Below are positions 29,501 to 41,600 of a stretch of 64,000 bases of DNA, in pieces. The notes beneath the pieces were generated by a model. The model did no database searches and was not told where the DNA came from. It saw only the letters and a list, made by a program, of their open reading frames with translations. The stretch comes from Pseudocercospora fijiensis CIRAD86 (taxonomy: Eukaryota > Ascomycota > Dothideomycetes > Mycosphaerellales > Mycosphaerellaceae): NCBI RefSeq assembly GCF_000340215.1, contig NW_006921533.1, positions 2,357,386-2,421,385 on the forward strand, given 5' to 3'. Within the stretch, counting starts at the first letter, position 1. Every line of letters starts with the position of its first letter. A program made the position numbers and the translations under genes.

Positions 29501-32456
29501 TCAGGACTGACTCTTCTCGTAAGCAGCGCACTCATCAAGCAAGGCCACCAAAGGGCCCTCGATAGCCTGGTTCGCTTGCTGGAGCGCCTCCTGAAGCCTC
29601 ATCACAGCACGCGGATTTTCTTCCTTCTTCACTTCAGAGTCCTTAAAGCGACGATCAAAGTCTTTGAGCACCAGCTCGAAGCGATCGAGCACTACAGACT
29701 TACCAAGGCCCTCGACACGAGTCTTCGATCCGTCCTCCTGCTCAATTTCCTCGCCATTGGCCCAAGCTTCGAGACCGTTCTCAAGCTTGAATCTGCCGAT
29801 GCGGCCGACAGATCGATAGAGACCAGTTTGGCCTCCGGTGCCCTTCAATTTGGCCTTGATGAGGGCAATGCGTGCAGTAGTGACAGTCGTCTTGACTCCC
29901 GCGGCCCGAGTCTTATCCTTCTTCTTGCCAGTGGCGGCGTTGTTGGTTGTTACCTTGATGGAGTGGGCGGAAATGACTTTGCATGCCATGTAGATGTCTT
30001 TCATTGCTTCACGGACGTAGAAGTCGCCAAAGCCGTCTGGAGGAACCATAGTAGCTGCAGTACGGACCTCGGTGACAATCTCGTCGATGCGACTGGATTG
30101 GTTCTCCATATCGTTGGCGATGATCAGTCCTGTTTGGCGGACAAATTCATCAAATTGCTGCATGTTCATGCCTTTGGAGTGTTCAGATGTCTTCACTGCA
30201 TCCCTCAAGCGCTTGAGCTCGTCCGTGGTGTGCAAGACAAAATCTCTCACCACATCCTGTGCATGTTCTTTGAACTTGGCATAGGCTGAGTCGAGATCTT
30301 CCTTGCAAACTTCTAGAAGCTCCTCGTTCCAGTTGTATCTGATAACTTCTCGGCTGCCTTTGGACTTCTTCTTATGTTCACCCTTCTTGCTGCAAATCGC
30401 CTTCGTAGTGGGCCCACCGATTGCAGCCCAGTCGTCGGCAACATGGGATGCTTCAGTGACCCAACGGTCTTGATTCTCACTGATCGCTTTCGTGATCGTA
30501 ACATCATAGGCCGCCAACAGGTCAGTCTGCAGGTCTCGGAGCAGAGAGCTGTTCTTGTGCACGAAAGCCTCAATCACTTTTCTTAGGTCCTTCTTTCGCT
30601 CGAAAGCAGGGCGTGTGAGAATGCCATTGATGCCGTTCAATGTCCAAGGGAGCAGCTCTCTGCCGATATGCTGCAATGCCTTGTGCTTGCCACCTGCTGA
30701 AAGCTCGAGCAAGCGCCGACGGAGAACTGGTATGCCGGTGGCTTCTAGATCGAGAAATGGCAGCTCCGAGTTCGGATCCTTCATATTGGCGAGATGAGCT
30801 TGGTAATGCGGATTCGAGATTGGGAAGACCTCCAAATCTGGTATAGACTTCGACTTGTCAACCGTCTTCATGAGTCCTGCCATTTCGGCTTTGATATATT
30901 CGCATCGGACTAGCACATGAGCCTGACGTCGCGCACGCTTTGCTTCATCGAGATCTTTCTGGAGCTTTCGGACTGCTTGATGGAGTCTCTGAACATCTTG
31001 AACATCTGTGGTGCTGTGCAGCTCTTCATCGGTAGCGGCCATTGCGCGAGAGACTTCCTCAATGGTTGCATCTGCTTGCTTAAGTCGCTGAATTTGGTCT
31101 TCCTCGAGCTCCTCCATGTCCTCTTCCGCGTAGTCAGGCTGCTGGTCAATTTTCGGAACCACAAGGAGGACATCATGCATCTTGCCAAGTCGTATAATCC
31201 TCCGCAGCAGGTCCTGGATGTTCGTGCCATCAGCACTGCGATCGTACTCGTTGACGATCATGATGGGCCCAGCATACTTCATGTAGAACTCTGCTTGTGC
31301 CACAACGTGAGCGTTCTTGTCACCAACGCCGGGAGTGTCTGCAACAACGAGACCAGCTCTAAGTACATCAGTCTTGGCCCGGATGCGAATGACTCTCAAA
31401 AACGGCCAGTTGGAAGGAGCACTCCGCTGGGTACCCTTGTAGCTGGGACGGCCGATTAGCTTCAGAGTAGACTGCAGAGAGGCCACACTGGTCAAGTTGT
31501 AGCGTCGGACTTGTGGGAGCGCCCGATCATCCTGACGAATTGCATCCTTCACCAGATCAGTGAGCTCGTTGATGATGTCCTTGGGCCCTTGCCTCAGGCA
31601 CTTCTTGATATAGTCCTCCGTCTTCTGCGATGTTCGAAATTTCGGAAGGCCACAGAGCGTATCCGTTAAGCATTCAACCGCAGTGTTCTTCTTCATCTCG
31701 ATCATCTCCTTTTCGTCGTCATCTTTCTCGTCTTCCTCATCTTCTTCTCCCTCCTCCTCGAGTTCCTTATGCTCGAAAATGGATATCACAAAGCGCTTGA
31801 CGAGGTTCACAATAGTGGTCTCATCACAGTACACAACTTCAAGGTTGTAGTCGGCAGTCTGTGTGATCAAAGGTGGAGCGAATTCGTGAGGCATGTAAGT
31901 GCCCCGCTTGCCACCCGTGTGCTCATACGCTGCTTTTCTCTGCTCAGTGACGGAGTTAATGGTCGAAGATTTGCCCTTGCCAGTTGCACCAACACAGGCT
32001 GTGGGACCGACTGATGGATATCGATCTGATGGGTTTCGGCATGATTCGAGACCATCGCCTGCTGTCCCGCAAGCATTGTCGAGCTCCTCGTTCTCGTAGC
32101 CTTCTTCTTTCTTGACTTTGGCGATGTTATCCAGAAGACCATCCACGATCTGTGCGATCAACTGCTCTGCTTGTCCAAATGCCGGAAGGTATACCGCGAG
32201 GTTGGGGAAGTCTCTGCGAGTGATGCTTGTAGTGGGAACGCCAGCACTGGCTATGAGTTCAGCATTGGTGCGGCTATGCTGTGTCAAAGCGCCGTCATTG
32301 GCCTTAGCGCGCTTGGTGCCTGTGCAATGTCAGTGATACTTGATCAAGCATGAATTGAGGCCCTGGCTTACTGGTAGTGTCATAATCATCGAAGTCTTCG
32401 TCGGCTCCAACAAAGAGGCTATCGCTGCGACGCTTTGTGCCTGGCTCCGATGCCAT
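29501..32456 (-). CDS. Large dynamin-like (SLIP-GC-type) GTPase
   Basis: The exons are 32456-32372 and 32319-29501; the intron is GTAAGC...GCACAG, 52 nt. The product has 967 residues. The first exon supplies the ATG and a basic start (MASEPGTKRRSDSLF); the second exon has no ATG of its own near its beginning. A P-loop GATGKGKSS lies near residue 139, DTPG (G3) near 355, and VPKID, a likely G4, near 413. Between G1 and G3 sits a strongly acidic Glu/Asp run, and after the GTPase domain come long charged helices likely to be coiled coil. This architecture fits the fungal relatives of nuclear GTPase SLIP-GC; their role is unknown. The 3' end is only a few hundred bases from RIPped DNA but the coding sequence itself is intact. 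Confidence 0.82.
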
Positions 32457-33277
32457 AGTGTGTCTTTGAAGCCACCAAGATGCTTGCTGTTGTTGGTAGA
32501 TTGTTGATCAGTTGATGGAAGTAGATAGCGACTCTGAGAAATGCCGCAGAATAAGTAGGCTGAAATAGCCTCACTTTCTGCAAGGAGTGAGGTCTTCCAA
32601 GTCACGCCATTCGCAACTGACCTGCTTCCATGTGATCAGAACAGGTAGGTGAAGGATCGAATCACAGGCCATCCAGCATACAACGCCATAGCGTCTGGAG
32701 TGTCCGGCACCTAGCATTCAGACACATGTAGCTAGTATCTATCAGCAGTCCATAATCAAGTAAAGGCAATGACTTGGACCCTTGACAAGGAAATGGAGAG
32801 GCCATGGGACCGCTACATGTTCCTTCAATTGGTAGATCCTCACTACGCTTTTATGGGAGGTGGCTCAACAGAGTGTCGCGCATTTCGTGCGCACCGTACT
32901 CAACACCATCACTTTGTAAATAGCACAGATGGTCACAGTTCGCATTCGTAAGGTGGCATACAAGTGCCCTACGGAGTGGAGGTGTTGTCAGGGCGAGAGC
33001 AAGAGCGTTCTGTGGTGCATGTGAGGTCTAGAATACAAAGTGTGCCACCAGTTTTGCCATCGCGCCAAGCCAAGAACTTCTCGAAGCTCATCTCATCGCG
33101 CTCCCCTCAAGTCGCAAACGTCTGCCGCGCTTCTGCCACTGCCACTGCCACCCTCACTGCCTGCTGTTCGTGCGCACTCCCTTGCACTTAACACCGGGAT
33201 ATTCGCAATCTGCAAAGGGCCACTTTGAAGCAGGGGCCAGATCGGAAACGGAGACGTCAAGGTAGGAGACCTTCAAT
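32457..33277. other. Divergent promoter region
   Basis: About 820 bp between the GTPase gene (minus) and SF3B2 (plus). Normal composition, no gene recognised. Confidence 0.5.
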
Positions 33278-35113
33278 ATGCCCGGCGTCATTGCCGAGAG
33301 CCAACCTGCAGCAAATGTGAAGGCGCGCAAGCCAACCAAGAATGAGCAGCGTCGTGCCAAGAAGAAGCAGCTGAAGCAGCGCGAGGTATCTGCTGCCATA
33401 TCTAGAACCCGCGATCGGGGATTGACGGATTTGCAGACATCTGTTGCGCCTTCAGAGACAGAAACCCTCGGCCGCTCGGAAACCACAGAAGTCGCGCAGC
33501 CAGCAGAGCCAGCACCCAGCGATCCGATCCAAGATGTTCCGGCCGTTTCAATACCAGACGATCTGTCACCAGATGATCCGCTCTACTCTCAATTCACAGA
33601 CATCTTCGCCAAGTTCCAGGAAGAGGAGAAGCAAGAAGCTGCGCTAACGGCGCCTGAGAAGCCTGAGGTATTCTACGATGACGATGACAACATTCAAGAT
33701 GAAGATGAGGAAGAGGAGACGAAGAAGCGATTGTCAAAGAAGGCTCGCAAAGCTGCCAACAAGCTCAGCATCGCAGAATTGAAAGCCATTGTGCGAAAGC
33801 CGGAGATTGTGGAGTGGACCGACACGTCCGCGCAGGATCCGCGATTATTGGTCAACATTAAGAGCGCGCGAAATGTGGTCCCTGTTCCAACTCACTGGAG
33901 TCTGAAGCGCGAATATTTGAGCAGCAAGCGCGGTATCGAGAAGCCCGGATTTGCTTTACCTAAGTTTATCGCAGAGACAGGCATTGCAGAAATGCGTGAC
34001 GCGGTCTTGGAAAAGCAGGCGGAAGCAAGCTTGAAGCAGAGACAGCGTGAGAGGGTGCAGGGAAAGACTGGCAAGCTAGATATCGACTACCAAAAACTCT
34101 ACGAGGCGTTCTTCCGACGACAAACGAAGCCGACGTTGACGAGATACGGCGAAGTCTACTATGAAGGAAAGGAATTCGAGACGAACCTGCGGCATCTTCG
34201 ACCCGGAGAACTTAGTGAGGAACTCAAGGAAGCTTTGAACATGCCCCCAGGTGCGCCTCCTCCATGGCTCATTAACCAGCAGAAAGTCGGCCCTCCGCCT
34301 TCTTATCCCGCCCTGAAGATTCCTGGGCTCAATGCGCCGCCTCCACCTGGAGCACAGTGGGGTTTCCATCCTGGTGGATATGGTAAGCCACCGGTCGACG
34401 ATCAAAATCGACCGCTCTTTGGCGGAGATGTCTTCGGACTGGCAGACTTGAAAGACGATTCAAATCAGAAAGACGCAGGAGTAGAGGTGGTAGACAAGAG
34501 CTTGTGGGGCGAGCTGCAGCCACCACAGGATGAGTCTGACGAGGAGGAGGAGGATGAAGACGAAGAAGATGACGAGGAAGAAGATGACGAGTCTGGCAGG
34601 AGGACTGGTCTAGAGACTCCTTACGGCGGTACCGAAACTCCTGGAGGAATCATGAGTACAATACCGACCGACTTTCCAGGAGGACGTGGTATGCCTGACG
34701 ACGTCAACTTACGAAAGCAGCGATACGGTACCGAAACGGAGGCATCGAATCAGCCTCGAAGCGCAGGAACTGTGCTCAATGAGCGCAACATCCGGGCTGA
34801 GGGATTCTTTGGCGGCGAGCGCGCATACGATCTCAGCGGTAACAGCAAGGTGCCTGTGCTTGGCCAGGAAGATGGTAGCAGGAAGAGGAAAGCGGGCGAT
34901 GTCGATGTATCTATGGACGTGGAGGCTTTGGTACGAGACGGAAAGATGAGTAAAGAGGACCTGCAGAGAGTGTATGAACGGCAGAGAGCAGCAGAGAATC
35001 GGGGCTTCCAAGGATCAGGCGTTGACCAGGAGGATCTGAGTGGTATGGTGGCAGAGGAGAGTGCTAAGCGGCAAAAGAGGGACAGAGAGCGGGCACTGAG
35101 AGGGAGACGGTGA
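33278..35113 (+). CDS. CUS1: Splicing factor 3B subunit 2 (SF3b145/Cus1)
   Basis: A 611-residue single exon. It has a basic N-terminus (ARKPTKNEQRRAKKKQLKQRE) and acidic stretches near 130-145. The conserved DUF382 block (residues about 170-300) contains ELKAIVRKPEIVEWTD, VPVPTHWSLKREYLSSKRG and GFALPKFIAETGI. The PSP proline-rich domain (about 305-370) contains RPGELSEELKEALNM, GAPPPWL and PGLNAPPPPGA. A Glu/Asp-rich run follows, then a charged tail. The protein is part of U2 snRNP, where it helps anchor U2 at the branch site and contacts SF3B4 and U2 RNA. Length agrees with fungal Cus1 proteins. There is no SAP domain at the N-terminus, as in other fungi. Confidence 0.95.
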   Translation: MPGVIAESQPAANVKARKPTKNEQRRAKKKQLKQREVSAAISRTRDRGLTDLQTSVAPSETETLGRSETTEVAQPAEPAPSDPIQDVPAVSIPDDLSPDDPLYSQFTDIFAKFQEEEKQEAALTAPEKPEVFYDDDDNIQDEDEEEETKKRLSKKARKAANKLSIAELKAIVRKPEIVEWTDTSAQDPRLLVNIKSARNVVPVPTHWSLKREYLSSKRGIEKPGFALPKFIAETGIAEMRDAVLEKQAEASLKQRQRERVQGKTGKLDIDYQKLYEAFFRRQTKPTLTRYGEVYYEGKEFETNLRHLRPGELSEELKEALNMPPGAPPPWLINQQKVGPPPSYPALKIPGLNAPPPPGAQWGFHPGGYGKPPVDDQNRPLFGGDVFGLADLKDDSNQKDAGVEVVDKSLWGELQPPQDESDEEEEDEDEEDDEEEDDESGRRTGLETPYGGTETPGGIMSTIPTDFPGGRGMPDDVNLRKQRYGTETEASNQPRSAGTVLNERNIRAEGFFGGERAYDLSGNSKVPVLGQEDGSRKRKAGDVDVSMDVEALVRDGKMSKEDLQRVYERQRAAENRGFQGSGVDQEDLSGMVAEESAKRQKRDRERALRGRR

Positions 35114-35543
35114 TGTGAATGAGCGGCGGAGAAGAGAAAGGGCAGAGGGCAGTGTATAGAGATGGCTAGGAGCAGATTCCCAGTATGCCGTGCCGTGTAA
35201 TTGCGAAATCCTATCGATGGACCGACGCTGAACTCGAAAGCTTGAATAGCGCACCGCGAGGCGAGGCGGCATGATAATCATACTATGATGGAATGAAACG
35301 GCTTCGACAGGAGGAGACAGGCAGAGCGAGATATCCTGACCACAGACCATCCGTTGAACATTTGGGAATTTGGGAAGAAGTGTCACGTGCATATGATTCG
35401 CGGTATTTTGGCCCGGCCCAGTCCCAAGCTGGCAGAGCGAAGAGCTTACTTCGAAAGCTTGGTCCACAGTCGACGTTCGCACAGCACCACTACCACACGC
35501 ATTGCTACAAGCAGCTGTAGCAGTGCATTGTATTGCTGCAACC
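35114..35543. other. Intergenic between SF3B2 and the SR-rich gene
   Basis: 430 bp of normal composition with no gene seen. It contains the SF3B2 3' end signals and the promoter of the next gene. Confidence 0.5.
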
Positions 35544-37866
35544 ATGGACCGCGATCGCAGGTAAGTCATCGTACAGCACATCTCACGGGAAAGCCAAAAT
35601 TTGCCCTGTCTCTGCAAGCTGGTACGGCCGCGACTCCTGAGGAGGACTGCTGTCGAAGATGTTACGAAATAGATGGGCACGCACTGGACACATTGAAATG
35701 GGTCGACGGACGATGGGAGATGGCGCTATGACCTGGAGAGGAGAAACTGACTGTATGTGCAAAGACGCGAGCGCGAGCGCGATTTTCCGCCAGAAGATCA
35801 GTATATGGGTGGGCGTGGACAGAGTTATCGACCAGGCAATCATGCACCACGCGACCGAGAACGCGATCGATCACCACCGAGGCTGGGCGGCGACAGCTAT
35901 CGCGCCCGATCGCCACCGCGAAGACCGAATTACCTGGAGGCCGACACATATCGCGCGCCTCGAGGCAGGAGCAGGAGTCCCGCGCGCAGAGACGACGATC
36001 GACTGCCGCTGAGACGAGATGACGATCGCGCACCACTGCCACTGCCACTCCGCAGAGACGACGACCGTCTCCCACCGCGCCGCGATGACGATCGCCTGCC
36101 ACCTCGACGTGACGACTTTCGCCGACGCTCGCCTTCAGCACCACGATTTCGCGATGAGAGACAAGGCATACCAAGAGGCGGAGATAGCTACAGAGGTCGC
36201 CCGCGATCTCCCCCGCCGAGAAGAGAAGATCTTCCGCGCGATGATTTGTTCAGGAGAGAGCCAGTAAGAGACGAGCGAGACTACCGCGATACCAGAGACT
36301 ACAGAGACGATCGGGACAGAAGCTATGCGCCTGTCGCCCGCTCGCCTGCGCCGTCTGCTGCTGCTCGCTATCGTGATCGTAGTGCCGTCGCACTGAAGAG
36401 AGTTCGCGAGCCATCACCCATCTCAAGCAGAGGCCGGAGGACACCACCTGCTGCCAAGCGCGAGCGACTGGCAAGCCCACCACGCCGCACATACGATGAC
36501 TATCCTCCAAGCAGAGGTGTCAGCCCGCCTCGGAGGCGCTACTCGCCAGAGCGACCGAGAGAGCGGGAAGCATATTCACCGACCACAAGAGGTGCTACTA
36601 GAGGGTATAGGTTGCGCTCCAGGTCGCCCTTGACTAGAAACGAAAGAATCGATCCAAGAAACGTTGACGACTGGAGAAGACCACGATCGCCTGTGCGCGA
36701 TACCAGACAGGACTACCTCAGCCGTGAGGAATCAGCTGTCAATTCTGCGGTGACCTCCCGACACACATCGCCGCCTGTGCATCCTAGCAGAATGTCGCAC
36801 CTTCCTGCAGAAGAGCGAATGCCTATCAGAGCTTCTCCGCGAGATCCATACGACGATCGTGAGCCTTACCGTGCGGGAGATCAGGAAGATAGGGAGATTC
36901 GCGAGTACGAGACGCCGGTCACAGCGGGACGCGTACGATGATCGTGGCTACTCCAATGGCCGAGAGCGAGAAGTTCCTCCTCCTCGCGAACCGAGGCGTG
37001 AAGACGATGCGCCAGTTCCGGCTGCAAGAGCTCCTCCTACAGGCCCTAGCAGTCAGCGTGGACCAGCAATGTCCATGGTACCTCCTACTGGCCCCGCAGC
37101 TACATCTCAAGGCCCAAGAGCAGGCGGTCCTCCTAGCGGGCCTCGCGGTGCCATGTCTGGTAGAGGCGACTTCTCTTCACGTGGTCGTGGTGGATTTGGT
37201 GCAGATTTTGCTCCTCGAGGCCGAGGTGGATTCAGCTCTTTCCGCGGAGGCAGAGGAGGCGCGCCGCCAGCAGGACCTTCTGGATTCGCAGGCAATAGAA
37301 GCGTGAGCGAGACCTTCAACCCTCCATCCGGGCCCGGTGGTCAGCCGCCTTCAGGACCTAGGAGTTCCTTTTCGCAGGCGTCACCACCTCTGGGCCCAGC
37401 TTCCTTCTCCCGCCAGTCAAGCAGTAGTACCGCACCCACCGGACCACGCTCACAGCGATTCGAGCCCACTAATGGCACAACTGCAGCTATGCCAGATGCG
37501 CCGACCGGGCCAAGAGCTGGTCGTCGTCCAACCGAACACAGCATCAACTCGATGACCGTACCAACTGGACCGTCTGGTAATTCTTCTGCTTCTCGTGTGC
37601 ATCCTGCGCTCGCTGAGTTACCGAAGATCGTTGAAGGTGGACAGAAGATGGAACCAGTCGTCGATCGCAGCAAGCTCAACAAGCTTGAGGATGAAGCTGA
37701 AAGATTGAGGAAGCAGATTGAAGACAAGGAGACCAAGAAGCGAAGGAGTTTGCGTGAGTGGGAGCGGATGAGCCGTGAGACTGAGGCTGCGGCTTTGAGG
37801 AGCGAATTGGCGGAGGAAGCTCTACGTTCGATCAATGGCGAGGCCGAGCATATGGCGGCTTTCTAG
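35544..37866 (+). CDS. Arg/Ser-rich (SR-like) protein with Pro-Thr-Gly-Pro repeats
   Basis: Exon 1 is a 17 nt piece, 35544-35560 (MDRDR), followed by an intron of 204 nt (GTAAGT...GCAAAG). Exon 2 starts at 35765 and continues the RRRERERDFPPEDQY frame. The first 390 residues are dense in RD, RR, SPPRR and RSRSP. The last part (to TAG at 37864) has RGG/RGRGGF repeats, repeated P-T-G-P units and a conserved-looking helical end (KLNKLEDEAERLRKQIED...). The frame changes between 36859 and about 36970. A second intron must lie there (donor GTGAGC at 36859 is a candidate) but I could not settle the acceptor. It is likely an RNA-binding nuclear protein; no RRM is seen. I do not recognise an orthologue with certainty. 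Confidence 0.65.
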
Positions 37867-38675
37867 TAGGACGTCGTCAGATTGTCGTACTCACAGTGAT
37901 CGGAAGGTATTGGAGCGGAACATATGGGGCTGGATGGGTGTTGTTCGTATTGTAATTAGCCTGCTGGGTTGCTTTGGATACCTAGGACCTTTGCTGTCTG
38001 GTCAAGCTAGCAGGCACTACTTATCGAATCATACCTATCATACTCCCGTCAAGAACCTCACAGTAACCATTCGACCATCCGTCGCAATCACGATAGTCTC
38101 ATCTCTTACAAAAAAAAATCTCCTCTGGCAAAACAATCCGCCCTACACGGCTCACGGGCATTCCAGCACTCGTCTGGACTGGCGAAAACGCCGTAGTTAT
38201 TGTCGTTTCGAGTCCATAGCTGGTCAAAGTTGCATGTCAAGCGTTCTCATGAGTAGGACGACTTACTGACTGGGCTGAGCCGAGCCATTGAATGACTTTC
38301 GAATGCAAGCAAGCAACATTCGAATTATATCTATATGCTGTTCAGTGTCATGGTGAAAGAAAGCTTTTGTAGGGTACATGTGATTCAGCGTGGAAGTCCA
38401 AGAGAGACAATTCGATGAGATGAGATGATGTAGACGCTGACGAGGATCTCGTAGCCTTGAATTTGTCTGGTGGATGATGATGATGATGATGATGATGACG
38501 CATGAAAGGCCAGAACTCACGCTTTTGATCGAGTTCTCATCTCACAATGTTATACACAATCATCTTTTTGCCGTGAGGCATTTCACCCATTTGCTTCCCT
38601 TGATGTCCGGACGCCACTCGCTATGCGACAAATCACCCCATCTCTCATCCCCATTCCCGCCTAACCCTCATGTCC
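37867..38675. other. Convergent intergenic region with (GAT)n microsatellite
   Basis: The region between the SR-rich gene and the 3' end of RPC2. A (GAT)n run of about nine units lies near 38472-38499. No gene is recognised. Confidence 0.5.
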
Positions 38676-41600
38676 TCATTCCTCCCGAGGGAACTCATCA
38701 GCCAACTGCAAACTAGCCTTAACATTCATACTCATCAACTCCTGAATCAGAAGTTTCGCAGCATAAGGCATAGTCATCTTCGTGACCCCCCGGGAACTTC
38801 CACAACTCTGACACCAACCGTTGTACCCCATCATGCCACACCCCTGACAAACATCCACATCATGAGCGTCAGAAGAAATCATCAATCTCTCCAGCAATAA
38901 CTGGCTCGCACCGTACGCGATCAAACAATCACGTTCCATTTCTCCGAGACGTAAACCTCCTTGTCTTGAGCGACCTTCGGTAGGCTGACGGGTCAAGATG
39001 GCGCGAGGACCGGTGCTTCGAGAATGCATTTTGTCTTGAACCATGTGTTTGAGTTTTTGATAGTAGATTGGTCCGAAGAAAACGTAGAAAGGCAGGGATT
39101 CTCCCGTGATGCCTGATGTCAGGTGATCTTTGCCGGAGTATGAGAAGCCGTGTTTTACGAGTATGGAACCCATATCTTCGACTTTGGAACCGCCGAATGG
39201 GGTACCGTATTCTTGTTTCCCGGTCAAAACGCCGGCTTTGCCCGAGACGAGTTCCAACATTTTGCCGACTGTCATTCGGGATGGGAAACCGTGTGGGTTC
39301 ATGATTATGTCGGGGACCACGCCGGAGTCGGAGAAGGGCATGTCGGCTTGCTCGGCGAGGAGGCCGACAACACCTTTTTGGCCGTGACGGGAGGAGAATT
39401 TGTCGCCGATTTCTGGGCGGCGGGTTTGGCGGGTTTGGATTTTGAGGATCGTGGTGTTGGCTTCGTTGGCGGTGATCATGACTTTGTCGGCATAGGATGG
39501 GTCGGGGAGTTTGTAGGACATGTGCATAGGGGACCACTTTTGGTCTTTTTGAGGGATCGCTTGAGATTGGTTTATGGGCGATGCTTTGAGCATATACATG
39601 TCGCCGTTTTCCAGCTCAGAGCCAACTTCCACGAGTCCGTCTTTGCCGATTTTGCGATGTCGAGTATTGCTTGGATCCCTGTCATCGAGTCGGTCGGTGT
39701 AGCCGTTGCCATATGCTTTCAACGGCATGCTGATCTTTTTGAAGATCTGGCAGCGACCGAAGCCACGGTCACATGATGCCTTATTGAGGACTAAAGCATC
39801 TTCGATGTCGTATCCGGAGTACGACATGACTGCGACAACAGCGTTCTGGCCAGCTGGGAGCTTGTCATATTTGACAAGCTCGATTGTTCTTGTAGTGACC
39901 ATGGGCTTCTGAGGATATACCATAAGGTAGAGGAGGGTGTCGATGCGAGTGAACTGATTGTAGGCGATGGCGCCGATAGCTTGCTTACCCATGGCACCTA
40001 AATGAAGTCAGTATATGAAGTATCAGATTTCAGGGCGACGATAACTTGCGTACATTGGTAGGTATTTCTTGGCGATTGATTGTGGTGTGGGTATGGAATC
40101 AGCCCTGCGACAGCGCCTAGGATGGTAAATGGCTCGATCTCCAGATGTGTTGTGTGCTCATTGATGTCTTTCTCATAAACGGCGATGTTGGAGTCGTTCT
40201 CTTCATTGACATCAAGATACTCCACAAGACCTCTTGACAGGGCGTCATCGAAGTCCATGGCGCCTTTTCGGAGCGATTCCAGGAAGCGTGCTGTCACTTT
40301 CGATTTTCCTTTCTCGACCACGATGAGGGGACGGCATACTCGTCCTTCGTCGGTGGCAATGTGGACACCATTGTGATGATGGTTGATGAAGATGCTCACG
40401 AACTCCGATATCCGGCCCATTCGTCTGAACTTGCGAAATCCGAGCAAGAATTGCTTTGGTTGTCGTGTGAGCGCCGCAGGAGTACCATTGATGAAAACGA
40501 TATAAGCACCGTTGCCATAGATTTCAGTCCCCGAAACAGACGTCACGTCTTCTGCTCCAAGGATGTAGATGATCTTTCGCACCGGTGCCTCGTCGTCTGC
40601 TGTCGTGATATGGGTCATAAGAGCCAAGTTCTTGACCAAACCACAGGCTTCGCCTTCCGGAGTGTCTGAGGTGCAAAGCATGCCAAACTGTGATGGCTGC
40701 AGAGCACGAGGTCCAGAGACTTTGCGAGTCTTTTCGAACTGACTGGTGATTCTTGTCATCATGCCGAGAGCACTGATATAACTCAGTCTGCTCAGCACGT
40801 GCGTCACACCTGCTCTGTCCATACGAAAACGCTTCAAAGTCCAATTACCAGTAGAGATGGCACGCTCCATGCCGCTGGTGATGCGTGACTCGATCTGCTC
40901 AACAAGTCTCAGAGGATCAAATTCCTGTGTAGGATTTGCCTTCTTGAGTATCTTGTCCATGTTTCCTTTGATCTGCCTCACGCAATCCTTGAACAGGTCT
41001 TCGAATAGGAGTGAAAGCATCTGACCTGCCAATTCGAGACGCTTGTTTCCAACGTAGTCACGATCGTCGACCAACTTTGGGTCGTTCATGGCCATCAGCA
41101 CTCTTCGTGTCATGAAGGCTACGTAGAGGGCTTTCGGTCGAAAGTTCATGCCTTCCACTTCGACGTGTGGAATGATGGTGCCAGCGAGCTTCTCGAGAGC
41201 TTGCTGTTTCGGTGTGCGCTCTTGTCTCCGGCTAGCAAATCGGTCTGGCTTCAAGCGCGTCGCAATGAAATCCAGAGCTTGCTCTTGAGTGAAGACGCCT
41301 TCCAATGCAGCCAACTCCAGATTCGGTGCAAATTCGTCTTGATATTGAGCATCGTTACCAGCGGCGAGCAGCAGAATCTCATGATCTGACTGAACACCCA
41401 TCGCACGCAGCATGACGGCGACGGGAATGTCTTCGCTGAGAGAATTGTGCTTCAAGTAGATGTGACCCTTTTTCAGCAAAACGTAGGTCTTTGTCTTGAC
41501 ATTTGCTGTATGACTGGTGACGGAGGCCTGGATGACGCCTTTGAAGGACTCCACGATGACACGATTCTTGCTCAGTTGCTCCTGGACCAGAATGACCTTT

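Noticed and set aside
35930..36174. Arg/Ser-rich minus-strand frames
   Set aside because: Antisense of the SR-rich coding repeats.
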